Assembly (NCBI GenBank): GCA_021773365.1
Contig: JAJFKF010000054.1
Location: 1-52,398 of the forward strand
Reading direction: 5' to 3'
Length of the DNA stretch: 52,398 nt
Origin: Gammaproteobacteria bacterium
Lineage (GTDB): Bacteria; Pseudomonadota; Gammaproteobacteria; Steroidobacterales; Steroidobacteraceae
Positions 1 to 10,335 of this stretch are shown in pieces (within the stretch, counting starts at the first letter, position 1; each line of letters starts with the position of its first letter). The notes below the pieces were generated by a model that saw only the letters and a list, made by a program, of their open reading frames with translations, did not search any database and was not told where the DNA came from. Both the position numbers and the translations under genes were made by a program.

Positions 1-139
1 GCCTCAGCAACCTCCGCCGAAGATCACCGCCAGGCAGGCCGCCGAAGCCACCCCCGTGTAGTGCAGACCTGCGGGGGTGGGCCCTATGTCAATCAAGCAC
101 TTGCCGGTTCCCTACCCCTCGAATCGGCAAAGACGGGTT
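1..139. other. Unassigned left-edge segment
   Basis: No gene can be supported here. The receptor-like reading frame that follows is closed by an in-frame TAG at 59-61. The residues between that stop and about position 145 do not match the paralogous receptors elsewhere in the window. On the minus strand a short open stretch ends in TGA at 6-4 and has a small hydrophobic run, but it is preceded by a stop near 107-109 and has no visible start. The segment may be foreign sequence joined to the receptor remnant, or a decayed gene. Confidence 0.4.
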
Positions 140-523
140 AAAAACGGTCCGCTCGAGTGGCGCGGCAATGGCGGGGTGACCTGGAAGCGCGGCGCCTGGA
201 CCATGGGTTGGAACATGCAGTTCTACGATTCGTACCAGGCCTACAATGCGCTGGATTCAGCGGGCACGATCCTCCAGATAGTAGGCGCTCAGGGCTCGCG
301 CAGCATCCCCGGCCAGATGTATCACGATCTTTCGGTCCGCTACGTCGCGCCGGATGGTCCGGTTCCTTTTATGCGGATGCTGTCCGGGGCACAGATCCAG
401 CTTGGCATCCAGAATGTATTCGACACCTGGCCGCCGGTCGTGGCAAGCGGCGGCATCGGTTATTCCGGCTACGGCGACCCGCGCCTGCGCCGATACAGCC
501 TTTCATTGACCGCCAGATTCTAG
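77..523 (+). pseudogene. TonB-dependent receptor, 3' remnant
   Basis: Only the last strands of an outer-membrane TonB-dependent receptor barrel remain. From about position 145 the translation closely follows the C-termini of the receptors at 37293-40556 and 48688-51984: a WRGNGG motif, then NMQFYDSY, YHDL, a GIQNVFD motif, and the ending GDPRLRRYSLSLTARF with the terminal aromatic residue typical of outer-membrane proteins. A full receptor of this subfamily is about 1090 residues, whereas this frame has at most 148 and a TAG stop at 59-61. The first 20 or so residues after the ATG at 77 do not match the paralogues, so that ATG is probably not a real start. It is most likely a decayed gene or a recombination junction; a window-edge or assembly effect cannot be excluded. 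Confidence 0.7.
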
Positions 524-550
524 ACATCGGCTTCGGCCCCTCCCGTGTCC

Positions 551-579
551 GCGCCGCCCGGCTTCACGCCGGGCGGCGC
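551..579 (+). terminator. GC-rich hairpin after the receptor remnant
   Basis: A perfect 12-bp stem (GCGCCGCCCGGC pairing with GCCGGGCGGCGC) closes a 5-nt TTCAC loop 28 bp after the receptor stop codon. There is no T-tract, so it could be a weak intrinsic terminator or an mRNA-end stabilising hairpin. It would separate the remnant from the operon that follows. Confidence 0.5.
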
Positions 580-835
580 GCGTCTGGTGAACGTTAAGAA
601 TTCGTAATACTGTAATACGTCCATAGCAGGCTCCATTGAGTCTAATCACGCGTTGCCCGGTCACGGAGGCCGCTGGCTGCGAGATTAAGTCAATCCACGA
701 ATAGCTATGGTGCATGGTCGGGAACTCGCTCCCGGCTGATCTGACCAATACGCCCGAATGCACCCGGTGGGGTATTACATGCTGGATAAATATGTCTCTT
801 TTGCCGCGTACGGCGGTACGGTCGGAATGGGCGTG
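580..835 (+). other. Intergenic region upstream of the large operon
   Basis: This stretch lies between the receptor hairpin and the first operon gene and should hold the operon promoter, but no convincing -35/-10 pair stands out. A 7-bp direct repeat GTAATAC occurs at 604-610 and 612-618, and an 8-bp palindrome ATAGCTAT lies near 703-710. In-frame upstream starts for the next gene exist at 758 and 827, so part of this region could be translated. Confidence 0.3.
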
Positions 836-2437
836 ATGCGGCGCTGCACCGCGATACTTGCGCTGGCTGCCGTGGCGCTGTTCCTGGTGGGCGAGAGCGC
901 CCGGGCGCAGGCCACCGGTGATCTGGTCATCCCGGTCCGGGTAGTCGACGGCCATCTTATGGTCGTGGGATTCATCGCCAACCGCGCCGGCGACGTCAAC
1001 GACCTCAGCCTGGAGGTCTCCTTCGAGGATTCGGGCGTGCTGACGTTGCACGGCGACCAGCACGGGTGGCTGGACAGTCCTGCCATTGTGAAGGTCACGC
1101 TGAAGCCCGATGTGCCCCTGACGATTCCCGGCAACGAAGTGCGGGCAGATTCGCGTCAGGACCGCCAACAATGGCAGAACGCGATGACGCGTCTTCATTC
1201 CAACCAACTCGACGAGCACAAGGTCAAAGGTACGCTGGGTGCTGGCTTCCTGCGTAAGTATCGCGTGGTTCTGGATGTCGCAGCCGGCACGCTGACGCTG
1301 TCGCCGCCGGAGGTGGCTGCCCCGCTGCAGGCAGAGGTGGTGCGCGACTTCGAGCTGCGCCTTGGGCGACTCTGGCTATCGATGGACTACGCCGATAGCC
1401 GGTCTGGTGATCTGCTGCTCGGTGGTGACGCCTATGACACCTTTATAGATAGCGCTGTGGCCCGCAAGCTGGGCAAGCCGGCGGGCAATGTGGGCCCGGT
1501 GTGGCTTGGACTGCTGGCGCAGAGCGGTGGGGCGCAGGGCATCGATCTGGCGCAGCAGATGGCCTTTCGGCCCCGGGACATGGGGCAGGACGCCGACAAG
1601 GGCAACGACGCGGCGGTTTTCATCACCGGTGTCAACTTTCTGCAGGGTTTCCGTGTCGAAGTGGACTGGACGGACTCGAAGATAGGCTTTACCCGCACTA
1701 CTCGACCGGAGTACCCGCAGGCCGATTTCGCCTTTTTCCAGGCCCAACTGGACGGCGGCGCCGCGACCATGCAGGCCTATCTGGAGCAGTACCCGGATGC
1801 CCGACTGAGCCCCGATGCAGCCCGCAGCCTGATGGCGGCGCGGCTTGAACAGCCGGATGCCAGCGACGATGAGCTGATTGCGGCAATGCAATGGGTGGCG
1901 GATACCTCGCCACCGGAGCGACGAATGGAAAACTGCGTGGAATATGTGAAGCGTATCCGTCTCATGCCGGGGCGGGAGCAGGCCGTGGTGCTGGGCGGCA
2001 AGCTCGCGCTGCAGTATTCGCGCGAAGCCATCACCGTGCAGGATACCTATCGCCTGCACAACATCATCGGCGAGGCCTACATGGCGCAGGACCAGGTGAC
2101 CGAAGCCTGGAAGCACTTCCTCTCCGCTGCGTTCATGCCCCTGGATGACCGCACCGATCTGCCGCACAACATCGCCGTCAACGTCAATCTGGCCCGGGCT
2201 TACGATCGCATGGGGCGCAATACCCGCGCCTACTCGCGTTATCTGCGGGCCCAGGAAATGCTGATACCGATCAAGGATCAGGTGGAGGGCATAGACGACG
2301 CCACCGTCAACGACATGCCTGCCGCGCAGCGTGCGGAGGTACAGATGCTCAAGCAGGCCCTGATAGACATCAAAGAGGCCGTCGGACGTCTGCAGCAGCA
2401 GATACCGGCCGAAGAGCTGGAACTGCTGGAGGGCTGA
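836..2437 (+). CDS. Secreted retropepsin-like protein with C-terminal TPR-like region
   Basis: From the ATG at 836 the protein has 533 residues and begins with a clear signal peptide (MRRC, a hydrophobic core, then ARAQA), so it is predicted to be periplasmic or surface exposed. Upstream in-frame starts at 758 and 827 would put extra residues before the signal peptide and are less likely. The middle of the protein resembles retropepsin-like aspartyl protease domains. The stretch YDTFIDSAVARKLGKP is where such enzymes place their flap-proximal segment, but the catalytic Asp-Thr/Ser-Gly triad is not visible (GGDAYD occupies the place). It may be a non-catalytic binding protein. Roughly residues 330-510 are helical and TPR-like. 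The stop overlaps the next start (TGATG), which indicates translational coupling. The protease-fold assignment is tentative. Confidence 0.6.
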   Translation: MRRCTAILALAAVALFLVGESARAQATGDLVIPVRVVDGHLMVVGFIANRAGDVNDLSLEVSFEDSGVLTLHGDQHGWLDSPAIVKVTLKPDVPLTIPGNEVRADSRQDRQQWQNAMTRLHSNQLDEHKVKGTLGAGFLRKYRVVLDVAAGTLTLSPPEVAAPLQAEVVRDFELRLGRLWLSMDYADSRSGDLLLGGDAYDTFIDSAVARKLGKPAGNVGPVWLGLLAQSGGAQGIDLAQQMAFRPRDMGQDADKGNDAAVFITGVNFLQGFRVEVDWTDSKIGFTRTTRPEYPQADFAFFQAQLDGGAATMQAYLEQYPDARLSPDAARSLMAARLEQPDASDDELIAAMQWVADTSPPERRMENCVEYVKRIRLMPGREQAVVLGGKLALQYSREAITVQDTYRLHNIIGEAYMAQDQVTEAWKHFLSAAFMPLDDRTDLPHNIAVNVNLARAYDRMGRNTRAYSRYLRAQEMLIPIKDQVEGIDDATVNDMPAAQRAEVQMLKQALIDIKEAVGRLQQQIPAEELELLEG

Positions 2438-4008
2438 TGAATTCCGCTAACCAAAATCCGCAGCATGGTTACCTCGATCGGCTGGTTGCTCAGGCGCAGC
2501 GCTTCCTGCTGCGCTGGCGACTGCAGCGCGAGTTGCGTCAGGCCGCCACTACGGCATTGACGTGGTTGTTTGTTTTCCCGTTGCTGCTGCTGCTGGTACG
2601 CGTGGTCACGGGCGCATCGACGCCGGTCAATCTCTGGATGGTCGCTGCCCTTGCCCTGCTGGGGCCGGTGCTCTACGTGCTGTGGCGGGTCGCGCGCCAA
2701 TACCTGCAGTACCGTCCGGGTCGTCGCACCGGCCTTGCCCTGTTCGACAGCCAGCTCGACAGCAAGGATCGTCTGGTCACTGCCGATGAGTTCATGGATG
2801 AGGGAGCTGATGATCGATCAGCCGGCTCTTCGCATGCCTTCAAACAGGCGGCGGTCGATGATGCCGGGCAGTACGTCAATCGTGCCCTCCAGACCTCCCT
2901 TGATGCGCTGCCGATGCCCGAGTGGCGGGTACGCCCCTTGAGCTGGCTGGGTGTCCCCGCCGCTCTGGTGGTGATCGCTTTGCTGATCTGGGGAATCGGC
3001 GGTTCGGGGGCGGTCCTGCAGGATACGGATGAGGAGCGCCTGGCGTCCGCCGTGGAAGCGGATGCCGTGCCGGATACTGCCGGGCCGCAGCGCCTGGCCA
3101 TGCGGCGCGATCCGCGCCGTACGCAGGAGCCACAGCCCGATCCGCTGCTGACCACCGAACGCCCGCAGGAGCAGGCCAAACCCAGTCCGCAGCGTTCGCG
3201 CAACGAGGAGGCGGCTGAGGGGCAGTCCAACGCCGGCAGCGCCGCAATGGCGCAATCCTCCAGCAACTCCAGCAGCGCCGCCGGCCAGCCTTCCAGCCAG
3301 AAAAATGCCTCCAAGCCGGGTGAGCAGGAAGCGTCCCCCGAGGAAAAGAAGAAAAAAGACTCGGCGGCAAAGAAGCGCGCCAAACCGCCACAGCAGAATG
3401 CGCAGATGACCATGGAGGCTACTACCGGTCAGGGCAAAAGCGGTGGCTCCAGCAGCAGCGTCGCTGAGTTCGAGGTGCCGCAGCAGCCCGATCAGCTCGG
3501 CGCGGGGCTGAAGGAAGATGAACAGGCCGAGGAAACAGAAGACGAGGATGAAGAGGAGAAATCCAGCGGTGTCACCAAGCCGGGTCTGCGCGACCGCAAG
3601 GCGCCGGTGGATCGCAATGCCAGCCCCAGCCCGACCGGCAAAGAGTCACGCGATGACCTCAATGGTCGCGGTGGCCCGGGCTCGCGCAAGAAGACCCGTG
3701 GTGTGCCTTCAATGATCCTGGGCATTCCGATCGCAGACCGTGTGCAGGGTAAACCCAGTCCGGGCCGATCGAAGGTGACACAGGAGAATGCCAAGCCCAC
3801 CGCCGAATCCCATCCCTCGGCCGCCGCGCAGGAGCGCATGGCGCGCAATGAGCCGGCCGGCCATCTGGAACAGCAGCGCCTGCTGCCGTGGATGCAGGCC
3901 CTGATCCGCGACTATTTCATGAGCGTGCACGAGCAGGCCGCAGCGGCCCGGGGTGCGGACGCGGGTCCGGATGCCGGGCCGGACGAAGGCGCCGGCGGCT
4001 CGCGCTGA
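2437..4008 (+). CDS. Three-helix membrane protein with long charged low-complexity tail
   Basis: The 523-residue product has hydrophobic segments at about 39-58, 65-84 and 170-188. After these, roughly residues 200-460 form a hydrophilic tail rich in Ser, Gln, Glu and Lys, including an acidic run near residues 365-375. The segment between helices two and three (GLALFDSQLDSKDRLVTADEF) and the overall layout recall DUF4175-like membrane proteins, but this is a topology-level resemblance only. The gene starts one base inside the stop of the previous gene and is followed by a 55-bp gap before the MoxR ATPase. It is probably an inner-membrane partner of the MoxR/VWA proteins encoded downstream. 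No catalytic motif was recognised. Confidence 0.6.
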   Translation: MNSANQNPQHGYLDRLVAQAQRFLLRWRLQRELRQAATTALTWLFVFPLLLLLVRVVTGASTPVNLWMVAALALLGPVLYVLWRVARQYLQYRPGRRTGLALFDSQLDSKDRLVTADEFMDEGADDRSAGSSHAFKQAAVDDAGQYVNRALQTSLDALPMPEWRVRPLSWLGVPAALVVIALLIWGIGGSGAVLQDTDEERLASAVEADAVPDTAGPQRLAMRRDPRRTQEPQPDPLLTTERPQEQAKPSPQRSRNEEAAEGQSNAGSAAMAQSSSNSSSAAGQPSSQKNASKPGEQEASPEEKKKKDSAAKKRAKPPQQNAQMTMEATTGQGKSGGSSSSVAEFEVPQQPDQLGAGLKEDEQAEETEDEDEEEKSSGVTKPGLRDRKAPVDRNASPSPTGKESRDDLNGRGGPGSRKKTRGVPSMILGIPIADRVQGKPSPGRSKVTQENAKPTAESHPSAAAQERMARNEPAGHLEQQRLLPWMQALIRDYFMSVHEQAAAARGADAGPDAGPDEGAGGSR

Positions 4009-4063
4009 AGATTTTCAAACCCTGTGAAGATGCGAAATTCCCTTAGATAGAAAAGGTATATCC

Positions 4064-5082
<1,019 letters not shown>

Positions 5083-5083
<1 letters not shown>

Positions 5084-5997
5084 TGAACGCGGCTGCGCTC
5101 GACTTCAACGCCCTGTTCGACCCGGACTTCCTGTCCGCGCTCTCGCGCCTGAGCCTGAGTGCGCGGCGGGTGGCCGGTGGCGGGCGCCACGGCGAGCGGC
5201 TGTCGAAGGATCTCGGCAGCGGGGTGGAGTTCAAGGACTACCGTCCCTACAGCCCCGGCGACGACCTGCGTGCAATCGACTGGAACATCTATCGCCGGCT
5301 GGGCAAGTTGTCGCTGCGTTTGTTCGAGGAGCAGCAGGACCTGCCTATTTATCTGATGCCTGATTTATCCAGCAGCATGTTCCTGGAGTCCCCGCCGCGT
5401 ATTGTGGCCGGACTCCGGGCAACGTTGGCGATGGCGGCCATTGGTCTGGATCATCATGATTCGGCTGGTTTGTTTCCTTTTTCCGATCAGCTGCAGGTGG
5501 TGTTCAAGTCCAAGTCCGGTCGCGCCAGCGTGATGACCTTCGCACGCCATCTGGCGGCGCTGGTGCAGGACACACAGGACAATCCACGCCAGACGCATCT
5601 GGCCACGGCCGTGCAGCGCCTCTCGCACATGAAATTGCGCTCCGGGCTGCTGGTCATTGTCAGTGATTTCTTTGACCCGGAAGGGCTGGAGGCTCTGCGG
5701 GTGGCCATGCGCGCGGTGCGTCATCGCCTGCTGCTCATCCAGCTGACGAAGAAAAGCGATGCGGATCCGGCGTTGCAGGGCGATGTGCGTCTGCGCGACT
5801 GCGAGACCAACGAGGTGACGGATTTGACGCTCACCCCGGATGTCATTGCCCGCTACCGCGAGGCGTACAAGTCATTCAACGAGGAACTGGTGTCGCTGGC
5901 CAAGCGGCGCCGGGGTGCGGTGCTGCAGCTCGATGTGGATCAGGATCTGTTCGAGCAGCTCTCCACCCTGTTCCAGTCCGGGAGTCTGCAGGTATGA
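5083..5997 (+). CDS. DUF58 domain protein (VWA-like)
   Basis: This 304-residue soluble protein carries the DUF58 signature: residues 49-66 read EFKDYRPYSPGDDLRAIDW, followed by the conserved basic stretch to residue 80. A VWA-type MIDAS loop DLSSS is at 94-98, with all three metal-contact residues present. Proteins of this family accompany MoxR ATPases and are thought to act as their adaptor or substrate-binding partners; the precise role is unknown. The gene is coupled on both sides: it starts inside the MoxR stop codon, and its own TGA overlaps the ATG of the next gene by four bases (ATGA). Confidence 0.9.
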
Positions 5998-7724
5998 ACT
6001 TCGCCAATTTTTCGTGGCCCTGGGTGCTGGGTGGTCTGGGCGTTCTCGCCGCGGGCCTGTTCGCGCTGCAGATCCTGCGCATCCGCTACCGGGAAGTCAC
6101 GGTGGTCAGCACTCTGCTGTGGCGCCGCGCCATGCAGGAGGCGCCGGTGCGCAAATTCTGGGAGCGCTTCAAGCACCCCTGGGCGTATCTGCTGATCCTG
6201 GCGATCTGCGCAACCCTGTGGCTGGCGCTGGCCGAGCCACAGCCGGAGCGCGACAGCGATGGCAGTTTTCATGTGCTGGTGCTCGACGGATCGGCTGGCA
6301 TGGCCGCCGGGGAGCGCTATGCGCAGGCCATCGAAGCATTGAAGGATCAGGTCGGTGCACTCCCCCCGGGACAGCGTCAGGTACTGTGGAGCGGGGCGCA
6401 GGTGCGCACGCTGCTGAACCCCGGTGAAGACGAACTGCTGCTGGAACGGCGGCTCGAGAAGCTTGTCCCCCAGGCGGCGCCCGCCGGTGTGGAGAGATTG
6501 ATTGGTGAGCTGGCGATGACGCGCCACGGGCAGCAGGGTACTGAGGTGCTGATTTTCGGCGACGCGCCCGTGCGTCAGGCGGTGATCGATTCGCTTCCGC
6601 AGGGGATCAGTGTCAGAAGGGCACAGGCCATCCAGGCCCTCGAACGCAATACCGGCATTACCGCGCTGGGCGTGGCCGATGCGCAGTCGGGTATATGGGA
6701 CCGCGTGGATGTCTTCCTGCAGGTGCAGACCAGCGACGGCGCGGCCGTGGATGCGGGCGCCCTGCAAATCGATCTGGATGGTCAACCGGTGGGTGCGCCG
6801 CTGCGCGCCGCGCCTGGTGAAAGAAACGGCTGGCTGCTGCAGGACCTTCCCGCGCTCGGTGGTCTGCTCACCGTCAGGCTTGGTGCTGAGGACGAACTGG
6901 CGCTGGACAATGTAGCCAGCATTCGCCTGCCCGCCAAACCCTACATCGATGTTCAATTGTCGCCTTCGCTTGATTCGGCGCTGCGGGCCGTGCTGGAGGC
7001 CGATCCGGCGGTACGCCTGACGGACGTCAGCCCGCAGCTGGTCATCCGCCATGAGGGTGAGAGTCTAGGTGGTACGCTGCCGGCGCTGGAGTTTGTCGAT
7101 GCCGGTCGTCAGGCGCAGGCGTTTCTTCTCACTTATCCGCAGGATCTTCAAGGCGAGAACTATTTTGCGGACGCGGTCGAGGCCATCGGCCTCACCCAGA
7201 TCGATGCCATGGCGCTGGCCGATGCGGCGCAGAGGCCCATCGAGGTGAGCATGCAGTCCGGTGATGCCTGGAAACTGTCGCTGTGGCAGGAGCTGCTCGG
7301 CGAGGATTTCAACTTCACCCGTTCGCGCGCCTTCCCGCTGTTCATCGCCAACTCGGTGCGTTGGCTGGCGGGCATCCCGGCCGCCTATCCCTACGTGGCG
7401 GCGGGCCAGCCGCTGATGGCCGACGCCGCCGAGCGCACTGTGCAGGTGGTAGACGATGAGGGGCGCGCCATCGATCCGCTGGGCGTGGCGTTCGTGCCCG
7501 AACAGGCCGGAACGCTACCGCTGGCAGCGGGCGCCAGGCCACTATCGGTTTCACTGCTTGATCCGCTGACCACCACCACAGCCGCAGAGCCCACGCTGGA
7601 AGTGCCTGCCGGCGCAGTGGGTGGCGGAGCCAGTTCCAATCATGTGCTCACCGTGCTGTTGCTGCTGGCGCTGCTGCTGCTCTCTGCCGAGTGGTACGGG
7701 TATCGCAAAGGGCGTATGCCCTAA
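5994..7724 (+). CDS. BatA-like membrane protein with degenerate VWA domain
   Basis: The 576-residue protein begins with the aerotolerance (BatA) N-terminal module: a membrane helix at about 9-29, the conserved VSTLLWRRA region, and a second helix at about 62-80. A VWA-like domain follows, but its MIDAS loop reads DGSAG at 98-102 instead of DxSxS, so metal binding is probably lost. A last hydrophobic segment lies near the C-terminus (about 550-568). The domain between them is therefore expected on the periplasmic side, anchored at both ends. The ATG sits four bases inside the DUF58 stop. It presumably forms an inner-membrane complex with the double-VWA protein encoded next. Confidence 0.82.
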   Translation: MNFANFSWPWVLGGLGVLAAGLFALQILRIRYREVTVVSTLLWRRAMQEAPVRKFWERFKHPWAYLLILAICATLWLALAEPQPERDSDGSFHVLVLDGSAGMAAGERYAQAIEALKDQVGALPPGQRQVLWSGAQVRTLLNPGEDELLLERRLEKLVPQAAPAGVERLIGELAMTRHGQQGTEVLIFGDAPVRQAVIDSLPQGISVRRAQAIQALERNTGITALGVADAQSGIWDRVDVFLQVQTSDGAAVDAGALQIDLDGQPVGAPLRAAPGERNGWLLQDLPALGGLLTVRLGAEDELALDNVASIRLPAKPYIDVQLSPSLDSALRAVLEADPAVRLTDVSPQLVIRHEGESLGGTLPALEFVDAGRQAQAFLLTYPQDLQGENYFADAVEAIGLTQIDAMALADAAQRPIEVSMQSGDAWKLSLWQELLGEDFNFTRSRAFPLFIANSVRWLAGIPAAYPYVAAGQPLMADAAERTVQVVDDEGRAIDPLGVAFVPEQAGTLPLAAGARPLSVSLLDPLTTTTAAEPTLEVPAGAVGGGASSNHVLTVLLLLALLLLSAEWYGYRKGRMP

Positions 7725-7747
7725 AGGGCAAGAAGGACAGACAAGAT

Positions 7748-10312
7748 ATGTCGATCAGCTTTCTGTATCCGATTTTCCTGCTGCTTCTGCTGGCCATTCC
7801 GCTGCTGTGGTTCTATCCGCAACGGCTGGAATCCCGCACGCACGGCATCCTTCGCTCGGTGCTGGCGGCCTGCTTGATCCTGGCGCTGGCGCGTCCGGTG
7901 CTGCTGGCCAAGGAAGGCGCGCTGTTCCAGGTTCTGGTGCTCGATGAATCCGCCAGCCTTGATACACAGCGGCGCGAGCAGGCCCGTGAACTGGCTACGC
8001 GCTGGTTCGCACAGGTCGCGGACAAGGAGAAGTCCGCTGTCATTTTTGTTGGCGGCGATGCCGATGCCGGGTCCGGGACGGATGCCGCCTCGCTGGCTGC
8101 GCAGGCAGGTGTGGACGGCGCCGGCGCCTATATTCAGGTCGGAGAAGGTGGCAGCTCCGCGTTGAGCGCAGCCCTGGCCGCAGCCGAGCGGCAGATTCCG
8201 TCGGGTAGTCCGGGGTCGATTACGCTGGTGTCCGATGGTTTGTCCACCGACCGGCGCTGGGGCCCGGTGGTACAGACGCTGATCCGTCGTGGCATCGCGG
8301 TAAATGCCGCCGATCTTGGCCACGATGAAGCCGATGTGTATCCGGCCGGGCTGCGTACCGATGAAATACTGCGCGCTGGACAGACAGTGCGTGCGGAAGT
8401 GCAGCTGGTGGGTTCGGGAACAAACGTGCGCGTACGTCTGCTCGACGGCGAAGGCACGCAGCTGGCAATCTCCCAGCCCCTGGACACCGACGGACGGGCC
8501 ACCGTGGCGCTGCAGTTCGAACCGCGCCACCCGGGCTTCATGACCGTGCAGGCCGAGGTGTTGGCGGATGCGGATGCCGATCCCGGGAATAACGTTCTAG
8601 GGCGCACCCTGGCCATCCAGCCACCGGTGCGGTTGCTGTATCTCGGCGAACGCATGCAGGGCGGTTCCACGCGGCTGGGTGAACTGCTTGGCGGTGGTAT
8701 TGAGATCGAGGACGGCAGCGACTGGAATCTTGGGGATCTGCCCGACCTCACCGACTACGACCTGGTCATGGTTGATGACCGCACGGCCGCGCGCATGCCG
8801 GAGGCCTTTCAGGCACATCTGGCCACCGCGGTGCGTGAGCGCGGCCTTGGTCTGGTGTTCGCCGGTGGCAAGGCGGCCTTTGGCGCCGGTGGTTACGATG
8901 AAACCACGCTTGCCGAAACGCTGCCGGTGGACCTGCAGCAGAAGACCGAGAAGCGTGATCCCAGCACTGCGCTGGCGCTGATCATCGACACCTCGGGCTC
9001 GATGGGTGGCACCCGCATCGAACTGGCCAAGCAGGTGGCGCGCCTGGCGGTGCGACGGCTGAAGGCGCACGATCGGGTGGGTATCGTGGAATTCTATGGC
9101 AACAAACACTGGGCGCTGCCGCTGCAGTCGGCGGCCAACAAGGTCACCATCGACAGGGCCATCGGACGCATGCAGGCCATCGGCGGCACGGTGCTGTATC
9201 CGGCCATCGAAGAGGCCTACTACGGCCTGAAGAACATGGCCACCCGCTACAAACACATCATCATCGTCACCGATGCGGGCATTGAGGATTCCGACTACGA
9301 GTCCCTTATCCGTCGCATCAGCCACGACAACATCAATGTCTCCACGGTGCTGGTCGGCGCGCAGGCCCACAACCAGAGTCTCATCGACATGGCTTCGTGG
9401 GGCAACGGGCGCTTCTATTCGGCCTCCGACCGCTACAGCCTGCCGGAAGTGATTCTCAAGCAGCCCTCCACCATGAAGCTGCCGGCCTACAAGAATGGCA
9501 GTTTCTCCGTGGTTTCCCGTGGCGCTGAGGGCTGGTGGGGTGATATCGATCGCGAGCATCTGCCGGCACTGGCCGGCTATGTTGAAACAAACTCCCGGCC
9601 CGGCGCGGAAGTGCTGATCGAAGTGGAGGGCAGCGCCCATCCGGTACTGGCTACCTGGCACTTCGGTCTTGGGCGCGTGACCGCGCTGATGACCGAGCCG
9701 GTGGGCGCGGGTACGGCGAGCTGGCGTAACTGGAGCGACTATGGCCGTCTGCTGGCGCGCGTGGTGCAGCGGACTGCCGATGAGAGCCAGGCTTTCCAGT
9801 TCGCGCTGACGCGCAACGACCGGCAGGTGACGCTGATGGCCCGCCGCTACAGCGCTTCGGGCAGTCACTACCCACAGGCCAGTATTCTGCGCGAGGGTCG
9901 CGAGGCCGACAGTGAGGCGAGCGACACGCTGCAGTTCAGGCAGCTGGCGCCGGGGCATTTCGTGGCCGAGCTGATGCTCGATCCAGCAGAGGAGTTGCGG
10001 GTCAACGCCCGTGCGGTGGATGTGAGCGGCGCGACCCAGCCGCGTGGACAGATGCGGCTGATCTCGACGGCAGGCGCCGATGTGTTCGGCGAACGCCAGG
10101 TTGATCCACAGCTGGCGCTGAACCTGGAGCAGCTGGCGGCTGCCACGGCCGGTGCGTTCATCGATCCCACCGATCCGAACGCCGATTTCACCACTGCGCT
10201 GCACGAGGATATGAGTGCGCTGGAGTTGTATAAGCTGTGGTGGTACGCATTGCTCCTGGGCCTGCTGGTGTACCTGGCCGAATTGATCTGGCGGCGTTGG
10301 CCGCGAACCTGA
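7748..10312 (+). CDS. Membrane-anchored double-VWA protein with amidotransferase-like domain
   Basis: The product is 854 residues from the ATG at 7748, which has an AGAAGG ribosome site about 11 bases upstream; an earlier in-frame start at 7691 lies inside the previous gene. Two N-terminal helices are followed by a first VWA domain with MIDAS loop DESAS near residue 63. A class I glutamine-amidotransferase-like fold covers about residues 295-395 and has no obvious catalytic Cys. A second VWA domain has MIDAS loop DTSGS near residue 413. One C-terminal helix (about 830-850) re-anchors the protein. This layout is known from VWA proteins encoded in MoxR operons. It probably works with the preceding BatA-like protein. 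The 23-bp gaps on both sides suggest it belongs to the same operon. Confidence 0.85.
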   Translation: MSISFLYPIFLLLLLAIPLLWFYPQRLESRTHGILRSVLAACLILALARPVLLAKEGALFQVLVLDESASLDTQRREQARELATRWFAQVADKEKSAVIFVGGDADAGSGTDAASLAAQAGVDGAGAYIQVGEGGSSALSAALAAAERQIPSGSPGSITLVSDGLSTDRRWGPVVQTLIRRGIAVNAADLGHDEADVYPAGLRTDEILRAGQTVRAEVQLVGSGTNVRVRLLDGEGTQLAISQPLDTDGRATVALQFEPRHPGFMTVQAEVLADADADPGNNVLGRTLAIQPPVRLLYLGERMQGGSTRLGELLGGGIEIEDGSDWNLGDLPDLTDYDLVMVDDRTAARMPEAFQAHLATAVRERGLGLVFAGGKAAFGAGGYDETTLAETLPVDLQQKTEKRDPSTALALIIDTSGSMGGTRIELAKQVARLAVRRLKAHDRVGIVEFYGNKHWALPLQSAANKVTIDRAIGRMQAIGGTVLYPAIEEAYYGLKNMATRYKHIIIVTDAGIEDSDYESLIRRISHDNINVSTVLVGAQAHNQSLIDMASWGNGRFYSASDRYSLPEVILKQPSTMKLPAYKNGSFSVVSRGAEGWWGDIDREHLPALAGYVETNSRPGAEVLIEVEGSAHPVLATWHFGLGRVTALMTEPVGAGTASWRNWSDYGRLLARVVQRTADESQAFQFALTRNDRQVTLMARRYSASGSHYPQASILREGREADSEASDTLQFRQLAPGHFVAELMLDPAEELRVNARAVDVSGATQPRGQMRLISTAGADVFGERQVDPQLALNLEQLAAATAGAFIDPTDPNADFTTALHEDMSALELYKLWWYALLLGLLVYLAELIWRRWPRT

Positions 10313-10335
10313 CTGTAATTTGCAAGGTGGCAACC

